NCBI GenBank assembly: GCA_947561395.2 | Contig: OX387193.1 | Span: 10,912,001-10,976,000, forward strand | Origin: Buxus sempervirens | Taxonomy: Eukaryota > Streptophyta > Magnoliopsida > Buxales > Buxaceae | DNA: 64,000 nucleotides | Direction of reading: 5' to 3' | In this document: one piece after another, positions 22,201 through 32,094 of the stretch | How positions within the stretch are numbered: position 1 is the first letter of the stretch | Layout of the letters: every line of letters starts with the position of its first letter | Position numbers and translations under genes: made by a program | Notes under the pieces: generated by a model | What the model was told of the DNA's origin: nothing | Databases searched by the model: none | The model's input: only the letters and a program-made list of their open reading frames with translations

Positions 22201-23394
22201 CCAGATTTTTGGATTTTTCACTTTAAATTGATTTTATTTGATTTTATCTCAATTTTGTTTTGATCATGAAACCCTAGGAATGGTATGATCATGTTTGATA
22301 GTTCTGGATCAATCAGACTATTCATATGAAAAAACCATATATTTTTGCTTTTTTTTGTGATTTTGTGTGATTTTTATAGCAAGCTTTTTCCTTTATTTTA
22401 AACATGAACAATACCTGGCAACCACCTTGTGTGGATGAATAGGGGTGCCTAACACCTTCCCCTGTTCATAACTTAATCCCCTTACCCATCTCTAGTTGTT
22501 TTTTTTAGGAGGGATATTTTGCCCTAAAATTTGCCTTTTGTGCTTATTTAATATTTTGGTGTCCATTCACACCTAGATTGAATGGTGGCGACTCTTTGTT
22601 TAATTTAATCCCGCATGATGATTGAGGAAGTCATTAAATTGATTTTTTCCCATGTCTCACACCTTGCCCGTACTTCAAGTACGGGCGAAAAACGCACATT
22701 TTCAAATCCCGCAAAATCGGCCGTACGGGATGCATGTCCCGCCGTACAGCGACACGCGTCCCCTTCTAGAAGCTTGCCCGTATTTGAAATACGGGCATGC
22801 CTCGCCCATACTTCAAAAACGGTCCAGCACGTTTTTAAAATGTTGGATTTCAAATACTTTATTAAATTTGATTTATTTAAAGATTTTTATCCGATTTTTT
22901 GATTATTTTATTATAAAACGAGATTATATTATTAAAATAATATTAAAAAAATAAAAATATGATTATTTTATTTATTTAATTCATTTATTCTGCTTTTTGC
23001 TGCTGTTTTGCCACATGGGCAGCTTTCTTGAAACTTCAACTGCCCATAACTCTTCCGTCCGATGTCCGATTTCAGCAAATTTGGTGTCGTTGGAATCAGC
23101 TCAGAACACACTATCCACTAGGATCAAATTGGGCAGTTGAATTGGGGTCGAGCAAAAAGTCAACTTTCGCTTCCCCAAAAGTTTGACCGGCTCATAACTT
23201 CCTCATCCGGACTCCAATTCTGGCAAACTCAGTTGTGTTAGAACTGTGTCAAAATGCTCTTTTCAATGAGAGGAAGTTTGATGGCCAATTCTCTTTGGAT
23301 TAAAAAGTCAATTTTCAAGCCCCTCAAGGTTTGACTTTTTAATTGAAATTTTTATTTTCTGCATTTTTAGGGGTGCAAAAATCAGGTGCTAACA
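19294..23394 (+). mobile_element. Long-LTR (Ogre/Tat-like) insertion, level 3, with ACAGC duplication
   Basis: Starts TGTGCGCACCCCG, ends GGTGCTAACA, and is flanked by ACAGC at 19289-19293 and 23395-23399. It is 4101 bp with no pol. Phrases such as GAGTCGCCAC (19374) and GGTGGCGACTC (22584) are known from Ogre/Tat LTR borders, so a solo long LTR is the simple reading. However, the left half carries a TATA box reading leftward (about 20965-20978), the right half one reading rightward (about 21377-21390), and both outer ends resemble the same LTR end. This suggests two LTR copies joined head-to-head. Confidence 0.75.
20083..22796. repeat. Four 21-bp GCCCGT...ACGGGC palindromes inside the level-3 element
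   Basis: At 20083-20103, 21075-21095, 22666-22686 and 22776-22796 there is a 21-bp unit starting GCCCGT and ending ACGGGC (ACGGTC in the first). The last two are perfect palindromes with 10-bp arms and one central base. A further 17-bp palindrome (arms CCGTAAAT/ATTTACGG) is at 21160-21176. Confidence 0.75.
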
Positions 23395-23793
23395 ACAGCC
23401 AATCACCAACAGTCGCTCGTCGGTTCAAAATCGACACCCACTTGCTCCTCTGGTCGCACGAGATTTTTCTTCTGGAAACCTTAATTCCCAACTCTCTGAT
23501 CGATAGGAAAACTCCCAGTATTCTCCTCTCCCAAAAACCTAGATCAATAGCCACAATCGCCTTCAACACAGGGTACGCGAGTATTCCGAAAACCTACGAG
23601 TCTAATTTTCCTTAAGTATTTATACTTACCATACATACTTGCCGCTCGAAGAGTTTTGAAAACCCTTGATTCGGTGTGTGCTCACCCACCAAGATTTCCT
23701 ACATATACACACAGCTCCTTAAGTTTATTCGTCCAAATAAATAATAAAAAAAATAAAAATATCATGTAGAAAATATTGGGGTTTTACAGTAAG

Positions 23794-24766
23794 CCACCTG
23801 AGCTATTTCAGTCACTTCCCATTCCAGAGTGGAAGTGGGAACATGTCACCATGGATTTTGTTTCTGGGTTGCCTATGACAGCAAAGAGGGAGGATGCCAT
23901 ATGGGTTATAGTGGACAGATTGACGAAGTCAGCGCATTTTTTACCCATCAGCACCACACAGCAGTTGAAGTCTTTGGCTGAATTATATGTTAGGGAGATT
24001 GTGAGACTTCATGGGGTGCCAGTTTCTATAGTATCAAATAGAGATGCCTGATTCACATCTCACTTTTGGACAGTATTTCAGGGAGCCATGGGTACAAAGC
24101 TAAATTTCAGCATCAGTTATCATCCTCGGACAAATGGTCAGTCTGAGCATACCATACAGACATTGGAGGACATGCTTAGATGTTGTGTCATGGATTGGGG
24201 TGGCAAATGGAGTCAGCACTTGCCATTGGTAGAGTTTGCTTATAATAACAGCTATCAGGCAAGCATTCAAATGCCACCTTTCAAAGCATTGTATGGCAGA
24301 GCTTGTAGATCCCCAGTGTGCTGGGTGGAAATTGGGGAAAAACAGTATATTGGGCCTCAGATTGTACAGGACAGTGTGGAAAAGGTAAATCTAATCTAGT
24401 AGAGATTGCGTACAGCCCAGAGTCGCCAGAAGAGTTATGCCGATACCAGGAAGCGAGATTTGGAGTTTGAGGTTGGTGATTATGTATTCTTGAAGGTACC
24501 TCCATCTCAAGGAATTAAGCGATTTGGCAAAAAGGGCAAGTTGGCTCAAAGTTTCATAGGTCCCTTTGAGATAGTTGGCACAGTGGGACCAGTGGCATAC
24601 AGATTGGCATTACCTGCATAGCTGGAGGGAGTTTATGACATATTCCATGTATCGATGTTGAGGAAGTACATGCATGATCCCACTCACATCATCCGACATG
24701 AGTCGCTAGTAGTGCGAAAGGACTTGTCATACGAGGAGCATCCAGTTCAGATCTTAGATAGACGAG
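23794..24766 (+). pseudogene. Ty3/gypsy integrase core and C-terminus, broken
   Basis: Continues the pol interrupted at 17395. The integrase core shows WKWEHVTMDFVSGLP, VDRLTKSAHFLP, the second aspartate region as SNRDA (relatives have SDRD, so D is replaced by N) followed by a TGA stop, then YHPRTNGQSEHTIQTLEDML. A TAG follows NLI at 24397. The C-terminal part has VGDYVFLKVPP, IGPFEIV, VYDIFHVSMLRKY and ILDRREQV, as in Tekay-type chromoviruses before the chromodomain. It then stops at about 24766, where expansin-copy-B flank begins; the 3' LTR is missing. Confidence 0.9.
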
Positions 24767-25794
24767 AGCAAGTACGCCCATCTAGCTTCCATCATGTAGC
24801 CAAAGTTGTTAATGCTTCTTACTGACTGATGCTTACAACCTTCCAATATTCATGAGTTCATGCTGAGAGGAATTTAATTCAGATGACTTCATGGTTGCCA
24901 TTATTGGACTTCATCGATAACTCGTGCCTTTTTTTTTTCCTTTCTAGATTTTTATTTTTGTATTAAGAGGGACTTAAAATTAAAGATTAAGTAAAAAATA
25001 AATTAGAACAAGGGCACTACTGGTAGCAAGCTCCACATTCCTGTCCTCCACTGAATAGAGAAGGGCCAACTGCAGTAACCATGGAAGAGAAAGGAGGTTA
25101 TGACACCACATTCCCATACCCACAAGCTCCACCTACACAAAGTTATTATTTGTATTGGTTAATCAAAACACATTTGTGTAAACCAAAGAATCACAAGAAA
25201 AAGAAAGACAATATATAAAACAAAGCAAACTACTGCAAATTAGGTCATGGTGTCAAAGACTTAAAAAGCATGTATTGGAATAGGACAAGAGAGGGCTTGT
25301 TTTCAAACGTCAAAGAAGTAATGCAAAATAAAAACATGAGTTTTCAAAGCTAGAGACGTTGGAGATAAAGAGTAAAGTACCAAATGAAAATAGACTTTAC
25401 CATCACTTCCAGCGCCGTTGGGGCTAACGTACCAAGTCGCTCCGGCTGGCAACCATTGGGTTCCGACGGTCGTCAAGCCTAAGCGTTTGGTGTTAAAGCA
25501 TGAGCTCAAGTTAAAGAAGCAGCACAAATGTAAAACCCCGACCCGGATTATATCTTAATTATTAAGATTAATTATTTAAAGTGTGATTATTAGACTAATT
25601 AAGTACTTGTGTTATGAAGATGAGGTAAATGTGGATTATTCTTAAGGATTTAGAGAAATCAATTGAACTTTATGAAGGTTATTAAGATAAGCTTAATTAA
25701 TGTTAGTTCTCAATTCCAATTGTCTAAGATACTCTCCAATTAGTTTTAGTGAATTGGAAATCAAATTCTGAAAAATTAGATTTATGTGTACCTA

Positions 25795-27160
25795 GAGTAA
25801 TTCCCAAGTATACCCATGGTACCCCAAAGTTTACCCCAAGTACCCCCGGATAACACTAGTGTATACCCATGTATACCCCAAATTACTCCCAAGAATACTT
25901 AAAGTGACTCCTAAGGGTACCTAAGGTACCTCTCAAAAGTACATAAAGTATCCCCTAAGAACACTTAAAGTAACTCTTAAGTATACCCAAGGTACCCTCC
26001 CAATTACCTCTAAAGTACCTCTTATATTACCTAAGGTACCCCCATTGTATGCCCAAAGTACACTCCAAGTATTACCCAAGGTACCCCATTGTATACCTAA
26101 GGTACACCTAAGTATTACCCAAGCTACTCCCATGGTATACCCAAAGTACACCGAAGGTATCCCATTGTTTCACCTAAGGTACCCTACTTTAATTGCCTAA
26201 GGTACCCATGTGTTTGCCCAAAGTACCCCTTGTAATACCTAACGGTATCCCATTGTTTTACCTAAGGTACCCCACATGAATACCTAAAGTACCCCACTGT
26301 TTTGCCTAAGGTACCCTCTTATATTGCCTAAGGTACCTCACTCATATTGCCTAAAGTACCCCACTTGAATACCTAAGGTACCCCACTGTTTTACTTAAAG
26401 TACCCTCTTAAATTACCTAATGTACCCTCTATGTTTGCCTAAGGTATCCCTCTGAATTACCCATGGTACCTCATTGTGTCTGCCTAAGGTACCCTACTTG
26501 TGTACCTAAAGTACCTCCTAGTATTACCTAAGGTACACCTCCTTATATGGCCAAGGTACTCCTTTGTTTAACTAAAGTACCCCTTATATAAGTAAGGTAC
26601 CCCCACTGTTTTGCCTACGGTACACCCCATTATATTACTAAAGAACACCCCTCATATTACCTAGGGTACACCTCCTTGTATTACCTAAAGGTACCCCCAG
26701 TATAACTAAAGTACACCCCTCAATAATCAAGGTACCCCTCCTCAATATAACTAAGGTACACTCCCAAGGCTTATCTAAGGTTTACCCCTTAGAATGTCTA
26801 AGGTAAATCCCTTGAAACATCAAGGTACCTCCTCAAATAACTAAAGTACCCCCTTGTGTTAACTGAGGTACACCTCCCAAGCATCCCTAAAACATGCCTC
26901 TTGAAGTGGTTAAGACAAACCCCCTTGAAACACCAAGGTACCCCCACTTAACACTAAGGTACTCCCACTTAATACCAAGGTATCCTTCTTGAATAACACT
27001 AAAGTAACCCCAAGCATCCCTAGAGTATGCCTTTGAAATAGCTAAGGAAAACCCCTTAAAACACTTGGGTAACCCTTCAAATAACACTAAGGTACCCTCT
27101 ACTTATCACTAAGGTACTCCCATACTTAACACTAAGGTACCCCCTAGGGTTTTAGTTGAA
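25795..27160 (+). repeat. Degenerate GGTACC-centred minisatellite in LTR U3
   Basis: Dozens of units of the type CCTAAGGTACCCC plus a variable AT-rich spacer, with an approximate spacing of 24-32 bp, run without break from about 25795 to 27160. The half-palindromic core (A)GGTACC or AAGTACC is kept while the spacers vary. It ends about 45 bp before the LTR TATA box. Confidence 0.88.
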
Positions 27161-28680
27161 TAAAAGCTTTGTTTAGGGGCAGATTTGAAAGACCCAAAAC
27201 TTAGGCATATAAAAGGATGCCCTAATTTCTAATTAAGTGTTTAAAAACCCATTTCTCTTGTCTTTGACGTATAGAACAAGAGAGGAAGATTGTGAGCTCA
27301 CTTGAAAGCTTGAGCAAGAAGAAAAAGAAGAAGAAGGAGAGGAGAACTTAAAGAGAAGTTGTGCTTCTCCATTATCATGTAAGTAGCAAACCCTTCCCAA
27401 CAAAATGAATTACCAACTTTTGTATTCTCTCTCTAGGGTTTGGTTTATTTGATGAAATGATCTTGCATGATGGTTTTGATTTCTAAAATTCGTAGGGTCT
27501 TGGTTGTATGATAATCTTGTTGAGTCTTCTATTGATTTGACATGGATTTCCGACTGTATTGATTATATTTCAAATTAGGGTTTGAGATTTGTGTTCATAT
27601 GAATCTTTGTTCTAGAAAGTGTTTTAAAGCATGTTGGGATGTTTTATGATAATTCTATTTGATGTTGGAAGTGTTGGAAATGATTTCTATGAGTTTTGTG
27701 TTGAAAGTAGCCAAAATATTTCAAAATCCCGACCTGGCGATTAATCCTGAAAATTGGCGATTAATCCTGAGCCAAACCCCTAAAAACTAGCCTCTGTTAT
27801 TCTAAATCGCGGCTCAGGATTAACCTGGGTGATTAATCCAGAACCTCAGCGCACGAACGTCAAGGCTCAACGCGCGCACGCCAACCTGTGTATTGCCTCA
27901 GCGCGCGAACATCAACATTCAACGTGCGCGCGCTGCCTTTGTTTTAAATCTCAACGCCCGAACTTTAAACCTCAACGCCCAAACACTAAAGCTAATCGCG
28001 CCTTGGCGATTAATCCACGACCTAATCGTGGACCTGTTTTTGACTGTTCTTCACCCTTTTTCTCTCCAACCCTTTCCCAAACAACCCAAGCCTCTTGCAT
28101 AGCACCCTTATTACATGAATGACATTTAAGTAAATGTCCTGTGTATTTATTGCTCCATTTACTTAAGTCTTTAAATGTAAATAAGGTTTTTTACCCCCCA
28201 TTTGGAACCAATAAAAATACTTTCAAGGCCCAATTCCCAACCAATAAAAAGTCAACTTTTCAATTTGTGCCTAAATTTCCAGTTTTCTCGATTTTCAAAA
28301 ATAACCACTTTTTGAGTTTGATATCCAAGCGAGTGATTCAGAAGCCCAGAAAATTCTAGATGATTTGTATACCCTCCAATAGACTACAACCAGAATTTGA
28401 GCCCCAAACTCTTTGTAGATTTGTCTAGAAAAATTCCACACCGAAAAGTCAACGTTTTCAACCAGACTTGGAATATTTTTGAAGTCCAAAACTTTTTGTC
28501 TCAGAATCCATTGATTTTTGGTATGGTGACTTATTTGGGATTTTTAAGATCAACCCACTCATCGAAAATGTGTTTTGAGGATTTTATGACCTTTATTTTG
28601 GATTTGCTTGGATTTATGAAAGCGGTGTTGAAAAACTCTTATATGGTTTGATTGGCTTTGACCTATGGTTTTATTGGCAG

Positions 28681-28790
28681 TGGATGGGGAATTCCACTTG
28701 CCCTTGGCATGAATTGGCAGTGGATGGGGAATTCCACTTGCCCTTGGCATGAACTGGTAGTGGATGGGGAATTCCACTTGGCTTTGGTTT
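28681..28790 (+). repeat. 40-bp tandem repeats with GGGGAATTCC core
   Basis: The unit TGGATGGGGAATTCCACTTG followed by CCCTTGGCATGAATTGGCAG occurs at 28681 and 28721 and, partly, at 28761. Diverged single echoes are near 28938 and 29038. Confidence 0.85.
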
Positions 28791-30300
28791 AAGCACTGGT
28801 TTTACTCTTGGAATTGAATGGTTTGTTTTGATTTATGAGTCATCTAATTAGACATTGTTCTTAGTGTGGATCCACAGTGAGTCTAATTTGTGTGTTGGTA
28901 TTGGCTTGTTAACTTTAATTACCTTATCCATATAGCATTCCACTGTGGGGAATCAGTGAGGCCTTCTCGGGAAACAGAGGGCTGCAGCAACCCCCCATCG
29001 CGGGGAACCGGCGGGAGTCCTTGCAATTCATCGAATAGTGGGTGGGGAATCCCACTTAGTCTGGATCCTTGGTTAGGTTGACCACTTGCCAGCCCATATG
29101 TGGGTACTCCGCTTGCTGAGATGTCCCTAGCTAGGCTTCTCTCTGTAAGTCGTGTAGGTGGCAATGGATACTAGTTATTAATCTAATTTACAGACATGCT
29201 AACCACGAGTCCTAACAAGACATGTTTGTAGTATTTGTCGACTTGATTTCATGTGTTACCCGATTGAGATATTTGACTTGAAGTTACACTTTATCTTGGA
29301 TTGAGATGTTTTGGTTTACATTTGGTATTTTATATTGCGAATATTATCATGATGTTATAAAACTGCATAAATTGTTTCTATCCATGCATGTTTGCTACTT
29401 ACTGGGACTTTATGTCTCACGCGTGTTTTGTTTTACCGGATTTGTTTTCAGATCCGCTTGGTGAGCCGCGTACCAGGGCAAACATTGAGGGTGAGCTTTA
29501 GTTCAGGCCAGAGGATTTCTACCACCCATAGTAGGGTTCTTTTTATGATGATGTATTTTGTCTTGAGGATTGTATATGGGATGTAAATATTATTTTTGGA
29601 CCTATAGGCTTGGGAGAATCTTTTGTACATGTCTATATATTTTGGGGAGATCATTGTAAATGGTTAGTTGCCTTAGTTGTATTTGGTTCACATGTATATC
29701 ATGTTTTGGAGATTGTAATAAAGGAAATCTTTTGTTGGATGAAAAGTTTTTATTCCATGCTTCTTTAGTTATGCACTCTGATAATTGCATTGTAATTGCC
29801 CAGGAAATTGTGTTTATCAGGTTCTATTGGGCCCATAAGTAGGTCTTGAGTACGGGTTGGTACTGTGATAGGGCAGACCCGGATCTGGGGCGCTACAACA
29901 AAGCTAGTAGAGAATAGAGAAGAAGCTAGAGAAAAGAAATTGGAGCTCAGGAACTTAGCCATGGATGCTCTATCACAAAGTACTGCAAGTGCAGTTGTTG
30001 CTAGTTATTTTGCCTGTGTTGGTCATTAGAAAGATTCAGGTATTCAAGATCTCATGCTTCATAATAACAAGCTTGTCTATCTAGAAGTTTGGTTCAATTA
30101 GTTCTGGAATAGTTTTCACTGCAGAAGCGATTATCTTACTCTCAGAGAACTACCCATTTGAAATAGTCATTGTAGCCACAGTTGACACTTTACCCACATT
30201 TTTTTGCTTGTCTAGCACATGAGTATGGCTAAAACTTATTTCTTTATCATTAGAGAAGCTAGATTGCTCAAACTAAAGTTTGTTGTGATGCATTTACCAG

Positions 30301-30565
30301 GATATATATGGTGCCCCCTAAGGATCCTTATATCCAAGTCCAAGTCCTGGATGACATTGGTGGTGTGCTTCTTAGCAATCAGTCAGCCAACCTTGCTCGC
30401 CATTCAATGCACTTTCTTAAGTGAACTGATGTTGAGCAATACATCTCACAGGTCATTTACCCATTAACCTGTTGAAACAGACTTGTTTTGCATCATTTGT
30501 TCCTTTTTAACACTGATATGCTTCTAATTTATCTGTAGGCCTTGATGGAGGAGCTCACAGGGTGA
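30301..30565 (+). pseudogene. PSF1: PSF1 (GINS subunit) last two exons, copy B
   Basis: 30301-30451 (acceptor ACCAG, donor GTCATT) encodes YMVPPKDPYIQVQVLDDIGG, then VLLSNQSANLARHSMHFLK, an in-frame TGA where PSF1 has arginine, and TDVEQYISQ. 30539-30565 encodes ALMEELTG and the normal stop. The phases join exactly. These are the C-terminal B-domain exons of plant PSF1. The upstream exons kept beside copy A are deleted here by the same ~1.2-kb loss that removed the expansin TATA box. Nonsense mutation plus missing exons means a dead copy. Confidence 0.9.
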
Positions 30566-31036
30566 TTTTCAGGGGAATGGAGTTGGAAAAACTAGTCTTC
30601 AATCTATCCATTCCCTTTGCTGTTGTTCATAATGAAAATAATTTTCGAACTCGAATGCAGAATTTTGTTTGCTCTTATTCCTTTAAATATGTCATATACA
30701 ATCCAAGATGAAGGTTCAATGTCATGCTACATGTCAAAACTCCAGATCAAGCTAGACCTGGACATGTAACTATGTGTGATTCACTAGTAAGCTTGACCTC
30801 TCCTTTTTAAAGCCCAGTTATCTTCCACAAGGACCCCTCATTTAAAAGATCAAAAAGTGAACTTGTTGCATCTTAACCAGGGTTTTATATCTCGGTTGAT
30901 AATGGTGTGTGTTGTATCACTTAATAGCAAGGTTCCTCTCCAGCAAACTAAAGGAAGACTATTGGGTTTGTGAGTTCCACAAATGAAAGAAATATTAGCA
31001 CTTTTAGAGCCCTCCACTTATGAATTTAGTTAACGA
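30566..31036. repeat. Rest of unit B, matched by 12212-12690
   Basis: Collinear with the sequence downstream of the PSF1 last exon in unit A. It breaks at 31031, where inserted DNA begins. Confidence 0.8.
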
Positions 31037-31197
31037 CACTACAAAACAAGTGACTTTTAGCGGCGGACCAAGACCACCGCTAAAAGTCAAAAGACTGCTA
31101 CTAAAAGTCCTACCGAACGATGCCTGTCCGCCGATGATTCTTTCAACGGCGGTCTTTTTGAAAAGTCATTTTCTTTCTTTTTTTTCCTACCCAAATC

Positions 31198-31236
<39 letters not shown>

Positions 31237-32094
31237 GGCGGGTCTCTTTCTCTCTTACCCGCAAGCACCTAAATTACACAATTAAGCCAAATAAAAAAAA
31301 ATTTTTATTTGTAATTTGAAAAAAAACATTAATTTGAAACTTGCACTTTCCATTACAATATTAGTACCAAGCCACACACAAAAAAAAAAATCCTGTTTCA
31401 TGACATTTGATGGTTCAAAATTCATCTACAAACCTTATCAGAAAAAACAGAAAAAAAAATTCTTTTTTGCTCACAACCATGATGGTTCAAAATTCATCTA
31501 CAAACCTTATCAGAAAAAACAGAAAAAAAAAATTCCTTTTTGCTCACAACCATCATTTGATGCTTCAAAATCCATCTCCAAACCTTCAAGCTCCACTGTA
31601 AAAATAGTCATATCCAATCCTTCAAATTCATCTACATGAGTATGATTTCAACAGTATGATTGCGAAAGTCAAAACATGTCCGTTATTTTACCATCAAAAT
31701 TTCTACTTTGTATAGTTGATACAGAATGAAAGTATCATGAGGTTTATACCTGGATGGAATGGGAGAATATAAGGAATTATCCATATCTCCGGCGGCAATG
31801 GGTTATTTCTGGACCATTCAAAAGCTCCAAGAACCTGTTATTATAAAAGAACACAAGTCAAATAAAATCCCTGAAGAACTTGTAGAAATCGACTTGCTAT
31901 TTAAAACAACAAAGAGCACTATATGAAAAGAGAAGCACTGATGTTTGTTTCTTGATAAAATGCTTTCCTATTAAGATGATTTCTTGTACTTCGGAATACA
32001 GAAAATGAGACGCGAACAAACAATTTGTTCTTAAATTAAAACAAGACAGACACGCTCCAAATGGACAGCAAGCCAATTGCAATCTTAGCCGGGT
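31037..32094. mobile_element. Inserted DNA with CACTA-type left end; internal tandem repeats and C-tract
   Basis: Starts CACTACAAAACAAGTGAC followed by TTTTAGCGGCGG, like termini of plant CACTA elements. No matching right terminus was found before the LINE at about 32095, so it is truncated or misassigned. Contains a C-tract at about 31201-31234 and tandem units beginning TGATGGTTCAAAA at 31408, 31480 and 31558 (spacings 72 and 78 bp). Confidence 0.45.

Larger units (their letters stand above)
17396..23788 (-). mobile_element. Solo LTR of a Tekay-like element inserted in integrase (level 2), itself split
   Basis: Begins TGTAACGCCCCGG and ends GGGGTTTTACA (TG...CA) with a perfect 5-bp duplication GTAAG at 17391-17395 and 23789-23793. 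Excluding the nested element at 19294-23394 leaves about 2.29 kb. No gag or pol and no second LTR are visible, so it is read as a solo LTR on the minus strand: its TATA box reads leftward at about 23616-23626, and GAGATATTCGTATCTCA occurs in reverse at 17752-17768, as in the LTR at 13638. GC-rich TAGGCGCGAG words lie at 18760-18990. Confidence 0.82.
25529..29897 (+). mobile_element. 4.37-kb solo LTR inserted in expansin exon 1
   Basis: Begins TGTAAAACCCCGACC, ends GGGGCGCTACA, and is flanked by ACAAA at 25524-25528 and 29898-29902; removing it restores the expansin reading order seen in copies A and C. No coding domains are present. The termini and the phrase around TTTTACCGGATTTGTTTTCAG (29433-29453) are like the Tekay-type LTRs nearby. 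A TATA box (CATATAAAAGG, 27206-27216) has a 1.35-kb GGTACC-type array directly upstream, so the array belongs to U3. GCGATTAATCC words lie at 27735-28035 and 40-bp repeats at 28681-28780. Confidence 0.87.
24767..29962 (-). pseudogene. Beta-expansin, copy B (exons 1-2 only, split by LTR)
   Basis: The ATG is at 29962. Exon 1 is cut after about 65 bases by the insertion at 25529-29897 and resumes at 25528-25401 ([10 protein letters not shown]...[13 protein letters not shown]). Exon 2 is at about 25132-25021; it has lost one base at its 3' end, so the donor no longer follows an intact CAA codon. Exons 3 and 4 are gone: at 24767 the unit joins gypsy integrase sequence. Exon 1 also has small indels before the insertion, and the TATA box is deleted. 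It is clearly non-functional, unlike copies A and C, which are alignable through introns and flanks. Confidence 0.9.

Noticed and set aside
25795-27160. GGTACC array as a coding repeat protein
   Set aside because: All frames are broken by stops and the spacing is not a multiple of three.
28681-28790. Regular 40-bp repeats as a CRISPR-like array
   Set aside because: Units are head-to-tail without unique spacers, within a plant LTR.
31020-31319. Open frame with a long proline run
   Set aside because: The prolines come from a C homopolymer inside inserted DNA; there is no domain and the tract length may be a sequencing artefact.
31316-31639. Lysine-rich open frame with internal repeats
   Set aside because: Produced by A-rich 72-78 bp tandem repeats; composition is not protein-like.
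31037-32094. Full CACTA transposon
   Set aside because: Only a left-type terminus is visible; no inverted right end and no transposase, so reported at low confidence only.
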